A stretch of 64,000 bases of DNA from Nitrospirota bacterium (GTDB lineage: Bacteria; Nitrospirota; Thermodesulfovibrionia; UBA6902): the NCBI GenBank assembly GCA_016207885.1, contig JACQZE010000008.1, forward strand, positions 1 through 64,000, written 5' to 3'. This document shows, piece by piece, positions 8,638 through 16,436 of the stretch. Below the pieces are notes generated by a model. That model did no database searches, was not told where the DNA came from, and worked only from the letters and a program-made list of their open reading frames with translations. The position numbers and the translations under genes were made by a program. Position 1 is the first letter of the stretch. Each line of letters starts with the position of its first letter.

Positions 8638-8687
8638 CCACGAAGGCTGAGAGGTCAGAAGACCTTTAAAACTTTCGTGGTTTTTTT
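8638..8687 (+). terminator. Hairpin with T-run before Ni/Co-type transporter
   Basis: CCACGAA (8638-8644) pairs with TTCGTGG (8674-8680), enclosing a second small hairpin GGTC/GACC, followed by seven T. It may simply end the radical SAM operon. However, an exact TTGACA (8601-8606) lies just upstream, so the hairpin could instead be an attenuator in the leader of the transporter gene. A matching -10 box at good spacing was not found. Confidence 0.6.
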
Positions 8688-8714
8688 ATTTTGTAAAATT
8701 TAAGGAGAATACCC

Positions 8715-9428
8715 ATGACAAATGAATTGATGATACTTGTTACTGCCGCTGCTTCCATCGGCTTTCTTCACACGCTGTTAGGCCCGGATCATTATATCCC
8801 TTTCATAGCGATGTCAAAGTCGGGCGAATGGTCCATGCGCAAGACAACTTTTGTCACAGTTCTGTGCGGCATAGGGCATGTCCTGAGTTCAGTTTTGCTG
8901 GGTACAGTAGGCATAACTTTCGGATTGGCTGTTTCAAGGCTTGAGGCCTTTGAATCATTCCGCGGAGATATAGCAACATGGGCACTGATAGCGTTCGGCC
9001 TTGTCTACTTTGCATGGGGAATGAGGCGCGCTTATCGGAACAGGCCGCACACACATATACATGATCACGGCGGCGGCGCAGAGCATGTGCATACTCATGT
9101 TCATGCTGAAGAGCATCTGCATCTGCATAAAAAAAAGAATGCAAGCGTTGTGACTCCGTGGGCGCTCTTTATAATCTTCATCCTCGGCCCGTGCGAGCCT
9201 TTGATCCCGATGCTTATGTATCCAGCCGCACGGCACAGCATGTTGGGCCTCGGACTTGTTGCCGGAGTATTCAGCGCGGTCACGATATCGACCATGCTCG
9301 GTATTGTGCTTGTCTCGACATACGGGATTAATATTCTTCCTGCCAAAGGGCTGGAGCGTTATACCCATGCCATCGCAGGGGCGATAATAAGTTTTTGCGG
9401 CATATCGGTGCTCGTCTTTGGTCTGTGA
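8715..9428 (+). CDS. Nickel/cobalt or other metal transporter-like membrane protein
   Basis: 237 residues, about six membrane segments, of the NicO/UreH/SafE-like transporter group. HTLLGPDHYIPF in the first segment and GHVLSSV in the second are the conserved metal-handling helices. A cytoplasmic loop (about residues 110-140) is very rich in histidine (HTHIHDHGGGAEHVHTHVH), typical of Ni/Co permeases. GPCEPLIPM is a third conserved block. A good AAGGAG precedes the ATG. Which metal is moved cannot be told from sequence; nickel is favoured by the histidine loop and the small partner downstream. Confidence 0.75.
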   Translation: MTNELMILVTAAASIGFLHTLLGPDHYIPFIAMSKSGEWSMRKTTFVTVLCGIGHVLSSVLLGTVGITFGLAVSRLEAFESFRGDIATWALIAFGLVYFAWGMRRAYRNRPHTHIHDHGGGAEHVHTHVHAEEHLHLHKKKNASVVTPWALFIIFILGPCEPLIPMLMYPAARHSMLGLGLVAGVFSAVTISTMLGIVLVSTYGINILPAKGLERYTHAIAGAIISFCGISVLVFGL

Positions 9429-9456
9429 TGACGTTTAAATATTAAGGGGAATTGAA

Positions 9457-9654
9457 ATGACGGAACTTGAAAAACTGAAACATCTTCTTGAACACTGGAT
9501 AGAGCACAATGATGCCCATATCAATACTTATAAGGAATGGGCGTCAAAGGCAGAGGTCCTTGGCGAGAAAGGGCTTGCTGATATTCTGCTGCAGATCGTT
9601 GAGGAGAGCAAAAAACTTAACGGTCTCTTTAACAAGGCTCAGAAAGTCATTTAA
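9457..9654 (+). CDS. Small helical protein accompanying the metal transporter
   Basis: 65 residues, wholly alpha-helical in appearance, with LLEHWIEHNDAHINTYKEWA carrying several His and Glu residues. Similar short domains occur beside or fused to Ni/Co uptake proteins, so a metal-handling partner is likely. The gene starts 28 nt after the transporter with AAGGGGA before the ATG, implying one operon. Confidence 0.65.
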   Translation: MTELEKLKHLLEHWIEHNDAHINTYKEWASKAEVLGEKGLADILLQIVEESKKLNGLFNKAQKVI

Positions 9655-9681
9655 TCGCTAATCCTTCTGCTACAATAACCT

Positions 9682-10923
9682 ATGGCAACATCCCTCTATG
9701 TCCATATCCCATTTTGCCTGAAGCGCTGCATGTACTGCGATTTTGTTTCAGGGATATATGACCCGCAAAAGGCTGCCGCATACATCAGCGCGCTGAAGAA
9801 AGAGATAATCGCAATCTCCAATGATAATTACCCCTCCCCCATCCCCCTCCCTCAAGGGGAGGGGGCAAGGGGGAGGGTGTTCTCAACTCTTTACATAGGT
9901 GGAGGAACACCCACTGCGCTTTCAACAAATCTTCTTAAAGATCTGATAGGTCATATCTTTACATGCTTTGATTTTCCCCCCCCCCATCCCCTGCTTAAGG
10001 CACCTACTGTTGCCCTTATTAAGGGGGGGCAAAAGGGGGGGGAAGCGACTATTGAGACTAACCCAGGTACTCTTGATCTGGAAAAATTGAAAGCTGTCAA
10101 AGAAGCCGGGATGAACAGGTTAAGCATCGGCGTTCAGTCTTTCAATGATGATGAACTTAAGTTGCTCCACAGGCTTCACTCTTCTTCAGAAGCGGAGAGG
10201 GCTTTTTATCTTGCCAGAGAGGCGGGATTTAGCAATATCGGCATTGACCTCATTTATGGAATTCCTGGACAGAGTTTGGAAAGCTGGAAGAAGACGCTTC
10301 AAAAGGTGGTTCAGCTCGGCCCCGAACATATATCTGCATATGAACTTACAGTAGAGAAGGGGACGTTATTGCATGAGAGGATCAGGGAAGGCGGTATTTC
10401 AGTTTCAGATGAGGAGTTGATCATTGAGATGTATAACCACACCATTGATCATTTGTCTTTATCAGGCTTTGAACACTATGAAATATCCAACTTTGCAAAA
10501 CCCGGTTTTCAGTCCCGCCATAATCTTAACTACTGGGAGAGGGGAGATTATTACGCTGCCGGGCTTGGAGCGCATTCTTTTGTAAATGGAAAACGTTCTT
10601 ATAACACTGGCGATCTGGATGATTATCTTAAAGCTATTTCTGACATGAGAAGCCCTGTTTTGGAAGAAGAATATATAACTAAAGATAAGGCTGTCTCTGA
10701 GGCCATCTTTCTCGGGCTGAGAAAGACTGAAGGGATAAATGTCGAATCATTCTTCAAACGCTATGGGATGAATATTTTAAGTCATTATCAGGATGAATTG
10801 GCGGATATGCAGGAAGAAGGCCTGATCGAGATCACTAATTCAGAATGCTCATATGAAACCAATCTGAGGTTGACGAGGCGCGGCCTGCTTCTCTCTAACG
10901 AGGTATTTGTCAGGCTTTCCTGA
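9682..10923 (+). CDS. hemW: Radical SAM heme chaperone HemW-like protein with two inserted repeats
   Basis: HemW (formerly called coproporphyrinogen oxidase-like) inserts heme into respiratory proteins. LYVHIPFCLKRCMYCDF has the CxxxCxxC cluster motif with the extra downstream Phe, then YIGGGTPT, RLSIGVQSF, DLIYGIPGQ and the HemN_C-like end. Two in-frame palindromic repeats add about 16 and about 22 residues (around PIPLPQGEG near residue 55 and PPPHPLLKAP near residue 100), flanking the GGGTPT strand. Family members lack both. No Shine-Dalgarno is seen; a TACAAT box lies 7 nt before the ATG, so a leaderless start is possible. Confidence 0.88.
   Translation: MATSLYVHIPFCLKRCMYCDFVSGIYDPQKAAAYISALKKEIIAISNDNYPSPIPLPQGEGARGRVFSTLYIGGGTPTALSTNLLKDLIGHIFTCFDFPPPHPLLKAPTVALIKGGQKGGEATIETNPGTLDLEKLKAVKEAGMNRLSIGVQSFNDDELKLLHRLHSSSEAERAFYLAREAGFSNIGIDLIYGIPGQSLESWKKTLQKVVQLGPEHISAYELTVEKGTLLHERIREGGISVSDEELIIEMYNHTIDHLSLSGFEHYEISNFAKPGFQSRHNLNYWERGDYYAAGLGAHSFVNGKRSYNTGDLDDYLKAISDMRSPVLEEEYITKDKAVSEAIFLGLRKTEGINVESFFKRYGMNILSHYQDELADMQEEGLIEITNSECSYETNLRLTRRGLLLSNEVFVRLS
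9832..9877. repeat. Palindromic repeat copy 1 (inside hemW)
   Basis: Outer arms CCCTCCCCC (9832-9840) and GGGGGAGGG (9869-9877) are exact inverted repeats, and an inner CCCCCTCCC/GGGAGGGGG pair nests inside. The element is read through in frame by hemW. Confidence 0.85.
9976..10042. repeat. Palindromic repeat copy 2 (inside hemW)
   Basis: C10 at one end and runs of seven and eight G at the other enclose a centre with AGGCACCTACTGTTG (9998-10012), which is shared exactly, inverted, with 38374-38388. It is read in frame by hemW. Confidence 0.85.
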
Positions 10924-11002
10924 ATTACTGCTAATAAATTTTCTTGCTGTTTATCTGGCGTTTGATTAAAATTAAGCGGTAATCTTATAGGGGATGAATT
11001 AG

Positions 11003-11170
11003 ATGCCGTTATCACTGAATGAAATCAGAGACCGTGCGCTTGCCTTCTCCCGTGAATGGGAAGGCGCGAACGCAGAAAGGGTGGCTTTCCTGTTTGAGTT
11101 ATACCATAAATACACAAGCCTGCTGCCCGCACCGGAGAAACCAAAACAGCGCAGGAGGAAAAGGACTTAA
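11003..11170 (+). pseudogene. Collapsed remnant of type IIG/MmeI-like DNA methyltransferase
   Basis: A 55-codon frame. Its first ~22 residues, MPLSLNEIRDRALAFSREWE, are the usual N-terminus of large restriction-methyltransferase (MmeI-like) proteins. The following NAERVAFLFELYHKYTSLL plus a basic tail (KPKQRRRKRT) resembles the C-terminus of the same kind of protein. The two ends appear joined after loss of the roughly 900 residues between them. The family match is from memory of the conserved start; the end match is less certain. No catalytic motif remains. Confidence 0.55.
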
Positions 11171-11180
11171 AGAAGGCAAT

Positions 11181-11233
11181 ACATCAAGCGCGTTTGTAGT
11201 TTTCTTGATGTGCCTAAAAACTGTTATTATACA
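11181..11233 (+). promoter_or_regulatory. Promoter/operator of the first BrnTA pair
   Basis: An 8-bp inverted repeat, ACATCAAG (11181-11188) and CTTGATGT (11204-11211), overlaps a TTGATG -35-like hexamer; TATACA (11228-11233) follows at 17 bp. The layout fits autoregulation by the antitoxin, as known for BrnTA and other type II systems. Confidence 0.45.
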
Positions 11234-11249
11234 AATGAGGTTATAGAGC

Positions 11250-11545
11250 ATGAAATTTGAATGGGACCCGGAAAAAGATAAGGCAAACAGGAACAACACA
11301 AGCTGACTTTCCTTGAAGCCTGTTATGTCTTTTCCGATAAATATATGCTGACTTTTTTTGATGAGGGGCATTCGGAATACGAGGACAGATGGATTACATT
11401 AGGGCAGATCCCAAACGGTAAAATTCTTGTGGTGAGTCATACATACAGGAAGATAAGGAACAAAGAATCCGTGCGGATTATTTCCGCAAGGAAGGCGACA
11501 AAACACGAAGAAAAGCAATATGTTGAAAGGAGGGTGAGATCATGA
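11250..11545 (+). pseudogene. BrnT-like toxin, frameshifted
   Basis: BrnT toxins are RelE-fold ribonucleases. The start MKFEWDPEKDKANR is typical but the frame hits TGA at 11304-11306. A second frame continues at once with KLTFLEACYVFSD... to RIISARKATKHEEKQY, the typical BrnT end. Loss of one base near 11292-11298 (expected NRKKHKLTF) restores one product of about 98 residues. It is either inactivated or a sequencing error. It overlaps the antitoxin gene by 4 nt (ATGA). Confidence 0.75.
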
Positions 11546-11745
11546 AAAAAGAATATGATTTTTCAAAAGCTGAACAGGGCAAATTTTACAGGCCGATAGA
11601 AGAGCTTGAAATCCCGGTATATCTCGATAAAGAGGTTAAGGCTTTTTATAGCAAAAAGGCCCTGATGAAAAATGTGGATTTAACTAAAGTCGTCAATACC
11701 ATTTTGCGCAAAGAGATGGAGATGTTGAAGGCTATAGGAATTTAA
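11542..11745 (+). CDS. BrnA-like antitoxin
   Basis: 67 residues starting MKKEYDFSKAEQGKFYRP, the common N-terminus of antitoxins paired with BrnT toxins. LEIPVYLDKEVKAFYSKKA and the following helix (VDLTKVVNTILRKEMEML) fit a ribbon-helix-helix DNA-binding and dimerising fold. AAAGGAGG lies about 9 nt before the ATG, inside the toxin's last codons. It should neutralise the toxin and repress the pair; with the toxin frameshifted it may be an orphan. Confidence 0.75.
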   Translation: MKKEYDFSKAEQGKFYRPIEELEIPVYLDKEVKAFYSKKALMKNVDLTKVVNTILRKEMEMLKAIGI

Positions 11746-11821
11746 CAAGAAGAAAGGATAAATTGTAATGAATTTGTGAGGTGTCGGTTGGGACACTGCC
11801 CTTTATCACCAACACTTTCAC

Positions 11822-11856
11822 GCCCGCCCTGCTGTGTAGGGAGCGAGGGCTCTTTT
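11822..11856 (+). terminator. Probable terminator after BrnTA remnant
   Basis: GCCC (11822-11825) pairs with GGGC (11847-11850) around an inner CCCT/AGGG stem, followed by TCTTTTT. The rest of 11746-12026 shows no coding sequence. Confidence 0.45.
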
Positions 11857-11978
11857 TAAATCTCTTTTTTATCTCAATCATTCCATTCGTTGTCTCTTCC
11901 CCACATATCCAGAGTCTTATCCTTTCAACCTCGGTGTTTGTGAAGCTTACCTGAAGTATAGTATCGATCCCATACTCA

Positions 11979-11987
11979 TGTTATAAT
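11979..11987 (+). promoter_or_regulatory. Extended -10 promoter of heme operon
   Basis: TGTTATAAT, an extended -10 element with consensus TATAAT at 11982-11987, about 40 nt before the first heme gene. No good -35 is visible, as is usual for extended -10 promoters. Confidence 0.5.
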
Positions 11988-12026
11988 AGTCACATTGTAT
12001 AGCTTATATATATTGGAGCGCTTGTA

Positions 12027-13109
12027 ATGTCGATGAAATTTGAACCGAAATGGATAGCCTGGGAGATAACAAGAAGGTGTAACCTCAAGTGCGTTCACTG
12101 CCGTTCTTCGTCTGAACTTGAGGCCAAAGGCCATCCTGATTTTTCTATGGAAGAGGCGTATCGGGTCATTGATGATATCTCAAGCTACGCTAAGCCTGTG
12201 ATGGTCTTGTCTGGCGGCGAGCCGCTTTTACGCAAAGATGTATTCGATATCGCAAAGTACGGCACTGATAAAGGGCTGAGGATATGTATCGCTACGAACG
12301 GCTCTCTTGTTACCGAAGAGGTTTGCATAAAGATGAAGGATGCCGGCGTGAAGATGGTCTCGCTCAGCCTTGACGGTTCAACAGCTGAGGTCCATGATAA
12401 TTTCAGAAACCAGAAAGGCGCGTTTGACGGTGTTATCAACGCCACAGCCCTTTTCAAAAAACACGACATCAAGTTCCTTATAAATTCATCATTCACAAAG
12501 AGAAACCAGAGTGAGATACCAAAACTCAGTAAGCTGGCTAAAGAGCTCGGCGCCACCGCGTGGTATATGTTCATGATCGTTCCCACGGGAAGAGGAGAGG
12601 ATATCATGAATGAGCTGATATCCAAAGAGGATTATGAGGAGCTGCTCAAGTGGCATTATGAGATGGAGAAGAATGAGAAGGATATGCTTGTGCGCCCCAC
12701 CTGCGCCCCGCACTATTACCGGATAGTGCTTCAGATGCAGAAAGAGGAAGGCGAGAAGTTCGAGCGCCGCACGCTTAACTTCTCAACAGGCGGTTCAAAG
12801 GGATGCCTTGCGGGCCAGCTCATCTGCCTCATAGATGTGGACGGCAATGTGCTTCCATGCAGTTACTTCCCTAAATCAGCAGGCAATATCCGGGAGAAGA
12901 CTTTCAAGGATATCTGGGAGAATTCCGAGCTTTTCAAGGATATGAGAAACTTCAAGGCATACAAGGGGAAGTGCGGTTCATGCGAATACGTAAATGTATG
13001 CGGCGGATGCAGGGCTCGCGCGTATGCCGTGACCGGGGATTATATGGATGAGGAACCGTTCTGCGGATATGTTCCGGTAAAAATGTTAAAAGAAGGTAAA
13101 ACTAAATAA
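12027..13109 (+). CDS. AhbD-like radical SAM/SPASM heme synthesis protein
   Basis: Resembles AhbD/NirJ-family enzymes; AhbD decarboxylates iron-coproporphyrin III to heme. Features: [13 protein letters not shown] (CxxxCxxC near residue 18), [35 protein letters not shown], a GCLAG cysteine, and a C-terminal SPASM-type block [19 protein letters not shown]. All are AhbD-like. It heads an operon with hemE, hemH and hemY, the protoporphyrin route. In that setting it may do the coproporphyrinogen decarboxylation normally done by HemN, since no HemN or HemF gene is in view. The exact substrate is inference. Confidence 0.75.
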   Translation: MSMKFEPKWIAWEITRRCNLKCVHCRSSSELEAKGHPDFSMEEAYRVIDDISSYAKPVMVLSGGEPLLRKDVFDIAKYGTDKGLRICIATNGSLVTEEVCIKMKDAGVKMVSLSLDGSTAEVHDNFRNQKGAFDGVINATALFKKHDIKFLINSSFTKRNQSEIPKLSKLAKELGATAWYMFMIVPTGRGEDIMNELISKEDYEELLKWHYEMEKNEKDMLVRPTCAPHYYRIVLQMQKEEGEKFERRTLNFSTGGSKGCLAGQLICLIDVDGNVLPCSYFPKSAGNIREKTFKDIWENSELFKDMRNFKAYKGKCGSCEYVNVCGGCRARAYAVTGDYMDEEPFCGYVPVKMLKEGKTK

Positions 13110-13131
13110 ACGTAACAGAAGGGATAAGATC

Positions 13132-14181
13132 ATGAATGATACTTTTTTAAAGGCATGCAGAGGTGAAGAAGTTCCATACACTCCAATATGGATAATGCGC
13201 CAGGCAGGGAGATATTTACCTGACTATCAGAAGGTCAGGGGCAAAGTTGATTTTCTGACGCTCTGCAAGACCCCGGAACTTGCGGCAGAGGTAACTATAC
13301 AGCCGATAGATATTCTCGGCGTGGACGCGGCAATATTGTTTTCCGATATCCTTATCCCGTGCGAGGCTATGGGTATCGGGCTTGATTTCCATGAGGGGAA
13401 GGGGCCTCTGCTCTCACCGCCGATACGCGACGCTGCCACTGTGAATAAACTCTCTGTTCCCGACCCTGAAGATACCATGAGGTTTGTGATGGATACTATA
13501 CGCCTGCTGAGAAAAGAGCTTGCCGGAAGGGTTCCGCTCATTGGTTTCGCAGGCGCGCCTTTTACAACAGCAACCTACATGATCGAAGGCGGCACCTCCA
13601 GAAATTTCCTTAACACCAAGATGATGATCTATCAGAACCCCGCGCTGTATAAATCGCTGATGGATAAGGTTACCGCCACGATAACAGAGTATCTCAAGGC
13701 GCAGATTAGCGCCGGCGCACAGGCTGTGCAGATATTTGATACATGGGGCGGGATATTTTCGCCTTCAGATTTCAGGGAACATGCCCTGTCATATGTTCAG
13801 AGGATCATCAGCGATCTGAGAAACTGGATGAAGAGCGAAAGGATTGAAACAGTTCCTATCATCTATTTTGTCGGTGAGACAGCCGGGCTTCTTGAGGAGA
13901 TAAAGACATCCGGAGCTGATGTATATGGAGTTGACTGGAGAATAAATATAGATGATGCGATCAGAAGGCTTGGCGGAGATGTTGTGGTGCAGGGCAACCT
14001 TGACCCGCTTTCAATGTTTCTGCCCGAACAGGAGATAGAGAAGAGAGTTCAGGATGTTCTGGACAGGGCCTCATCCGCGAAAGGCCATATCTTCAATCTG
14101 GGGCACGGCGTAGTACCGCAGACATCTCCTGATAATGTCATAGCGCTTGTGGAGATGGTTCACAGGCTGAGTAAAAAGTAA
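13132..14181 (+). CDS. hemE: Uroporphyrinogen decarboxylase
   Basis: Converts uroporphyrinogen III to coproporphyrinogen III in the cytosol. The signature PIWIMRQAGRYLPDYQKVR lies near the N-terminus, with GFAGAPFTTATYMIEGG, FDTWGGIFSP and the terminal FNLGHGVVPQTSPDNV. The length of 349 residues is normal and it starts at an ATG after GAAGGGAT. It lies 22 nt after the AhbD-like gene and 33 nt before a PAS protein in the same operon. Confidence 0.96.
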   Translation: MNDTFLKACRGEEVPYTPIWIMRQAGRYLPDYQKVRGKVDFLTLCKTPELAAEVTIQPIDILGVDAAILFSDILIPCEAMGIGLDFHEGKGPLLSPPIRDAATVNKLSVPDPEDTMRFVMDTIRLLRKELAGRVPLIGFAGAPFTTATYMIEGGTSRNFLNTKMMIYQNPALYKSLMDKVTATITEYLKAQISAGAQAVQIFDTWGGIFSPSDFREHALSYVQRIISDLRNWMKSERIETVPIIYFVGETAGLLEEIKTSGADVYGVDWRINIDDAIRRLGGDVVVQGNLDPLSMFLPEQEIEKRVQDVLDRASSAKGHIFNLGHGVVPQTSPDNVIALVEMVHRLSKK

Positions 14182-14214
14182 TTTTTCATCAAAACGCTGT
14201 AAGGGATAGATATC

Positions 14215-15138
14215 ATGAGTGAACTGGCAGAAAAGAATTATGTTAGCGATGAACGCCGCGGCAGTGAGGAGATATTCCGTAATATCTTTGAATCACTGAG
14301 CGATGCTGTTTTTATTATTGATCTCTACGGTAAATTCATAGATGTTAATAAAACCGCTCTTGAACGCCTGGGCCACACAAAGGAAGAGATATTATCCATG
14401 AATATATTCGAGCTGTCTCCCAGGGAATTTGCCGTCAGAATTCCTGATTGTATGAGCGCTGTCAAAGAATGCGGTGAGGCTGTATATGAAATGGCCTTAA
14501 AGAAGAAGGACGGCGCTGTCATACCGGTTGAGGCAAACTGCAGGATGATGGATTTCGGCGGCGAGAAGATAATGCTGAGCGTTATGAGGGATGTAAGAGA
14601 CCGGAAGAATATTGAGGAGTCTCTCAGGAAACACCAGCTTTTTCTCTCCTCTATACTTGAAGGCATTGGCGACGGCGTTGTCGTGATAGACCGCGACTAT
14701 AAGATAATCACAGCCAACAGCGGTTACCTTAAACAGACAAAAATAGATCTTTCCGAAATAGTCGGCATGCATTGTTATAAGGTCTCGCACCATATTGACA
14801 AACCCTGCTTTCAGGCCGGCGAGGAATGCAGCGTGAAGAACGCCTTTGAAACAGGGGTAAGCCACAGAATAATACACCGGCACTTTGATAAAGACAGGAA
14901 TCCGATATTTGTAGAGACCATATCATATCCGCTCAGAAACTCTTCAGGCGAGATAGACTCTGTTGTCGAGGTTGTTTCAGATGTCACCGCAAGGATGAAG
15001 ACCGATGAGAAACTTACTTTAAAGATAAAAGAACTTGAGGATTTTTATGAGATGTCCGTAGGCAGGGAGCTGAAGATGGTCGAGCTGAAGAAAGAGATTG
15101 AGAGGCTTAAGGCGGCGGAGGAGAAAAATTCAAAATGA
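14215..15138 (+). CDS. Double PAS sensor protein without output domain
   Basis: 307 residues. PAS 1 (about 20-140) is followed by PAS 2 (about 145-270) and a charged C-terminal coiled coil. PAS 2 carries a cysteine/histidine-rich insert, HCYKVSHHIDKPCFQAGEEC, a CxxxxH...PC...C pattern that could bind metal, Fe-S or heme. No kinase, cyclase or DNA-binding domain is present. Its stop overlaps the start of the next gene by 4 nt, so it probably feeds the PAS/HD-GYP protein by direct contact. It lies between hemE and hemH. Confidence 0.8.
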   Translation: MSELAEKNYVSDERRGSEEIFRNIFESLSDAVFIIDLYGKFIDVNKTALERLGHTKEEILSMNIFELSPREFAVRIPDCMSAVKECGEAVYEMALKKKDGAVIPVEANCRMMDFGGEKIMLSVMRDVRDRKNIEESLRKHQLFLSSILEGIGDGVVVIDRDYKIITANSGYLKQTKIDLSEIVGMHCYKVSHHIDKPCFQAGEECSVKNAFETGVSHRIIHRHFDKDRNPIFVETISYPLRNSSGEIDSVVEVVSDVTARMKTDEKLTLKIKELEDFYEMSVGRELKMVELKKEIERLKAAEEKNSK

Positions 15139-16397
15139 AATTAAGGCTCCCGGTATTCGTTGCGCTTTTCGGCTGGATGGTTGTCATAACATATTTGTTT
15201 TATGACTATGCCGAGCATGGCTCTCTGGTCTTTGAGCATTTATTTCATTTTGATTCTTTTATTGAAACTTTATTTCATATACTTGTTGTAACAGCGCCAA
15301 TAGCTTCAACCATTACCGCGTATCTGATAAATCAAAACAGAAAGCTCCTTGAGAGAACCCAGAAGTCAGAGAAGCGGCTGAGGTTAGCTTCTTCTGAATG
15401 GCTTACTACATTTGATTCCATGCCGTATGGTGTCATGCTTATTGATGAGAACTCCGATATCATAAGGGCGAATAAATATGCAGCCGACCTTGCGGGAAGG
15501 GAAATAAAGGAGCTCGTTTACAAGGCTAAGTGCTGCGGGGCTGTCCACAGCCTTAATAAGCCGCTTGAAGGATGCCCTCTTGTGAGATCTGTCAGGAACA
15601 ACAGGACTGAGGAATTCTTTTATCACAACAAGGAAAACAACAGGCATTTCATTGAGAGTGTGACCCCTATATTTGACGAGGAAGGAAAATCAAACGCATA
15701 TGTGCTGGTGATAATTGATATTACTGATATAAAAGAGAATGAGAAGAAACTGATACAGTCCAAGGATGCCTTCTTTAATATGCTCAAAGACCTTGACGCC
15801 ACATATAAGGAGCTTAAAGGCATCTATAATGACCTTGTCGTTGCGTTCTCAAATGTCATTGACGCAAAAAGCCACTGGACCAAAGGCCATTCCCTTGATG
15901 TATCTTATTATGCAAATGCAATAGCCAGGGAGATGGGCCTGAAGGAGCAGGATATCGAATACCTTAAGACAGCGGCCCTTTTACATGACATCGGCAAGAT
16001 AGGCACATATGATGAGATCCTTGACAAGCCTTCCCAGCTCTCTGACGCGGAGTTCATGATGATCAGAATGCATCCTGTAAGAGGCGATGAGATACTGCGC
16101 CCTATAAAAGGTCTTGACAAGATACGCCCTATCATCAGGGCGCATCATGAAAAATATAACGGAACCGGTTATCCTGACGCCCTTAAGGGGGAGCAGATCC
16201 CTCTGCTTGCAAGGGTGTTATGTGTTGCCGACTCATATGATGCCATGATATCTGACAGGCCTTACCGTTTGTCAGTCGGCAATGAATTTGCGATCGAAGA
16301 GCTTAAGCGCTGTTCAGGAGAACATTTTGATCCTGAGGTAGTAGAGGCCTTTCTAAGGGTGCTGAGTAAACATAAAGAGTCTGCAGTAAGGCAATAA
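15135..16397 (+). CDS. Membrane PAS/HD-GYP c-di-GMP phosphodiesterase
   Basis: 420 residues. Two N-terminal membrane segments (about 7-25 and 38-60), a PAS domain (about 85-200) with another cysteine-rich insert (AKCCGAVHSLNKPLEGC), and an HD-GYP domain (about 235-410). Catalytic motifs are intact: ALLHDIGKIG for HD, HHEKYNGTGYP for GYP, and ADSYDAM. HD-GYP proteins hydrolyse c-di-GMP to GMP. It overlaps the PAS gene by 4 nt and is followed by hemH after 39 nt, so c-di-GMP breakdown looks coupled to heme synthesis or to a signal read with it. Confidence 0.9.
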   Translation: MKLRLPVFVALFGWMVVITYLFYDYAEHGSLVFEHLFHFDSFIETLFHILVVTAPIASTITAYLINQNRKLLERTQKSEKRLRLASSEWLTTFDSMPYGVMLIDENSDIIRANKYAADLAGREIKELVYKAKCCGAVHSLNKPLEGCPLVRSVRNNRTEEFFYHNKENNRHFIESVTPIFDEEGKSNAYVLVIIDITDIKENEKKLIQSKDAFFNMLKDLDATYKELKGIYNDLVVAFSNVIDAKSHWTKGHSLDVSYYANAIAREMGLKEQDIEYLKTAALLHDIGKIGTYDEILDKPSQLSDAEFMMIRMHPVRGDEILRPIKGLDKIRPIIRAHHEKYNGTGYPDALKGEQIPLLARVLCVADSYDAMISDRPYRLSVGNEFAIEELKRCSGEHFDPEVVEAFLRVLSKHKESAVRQ

Positions 16398-16436
16398 TAT
16401 TTCATTCCGGCCTTTAATCTTTTCAGGTATATAAAT

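Noticed and set aside
9832-10042. hemW repeats as frameshift or intron
   Set aside because: The frame stays open through both elements and all conserved HemW blocks are in one frame.
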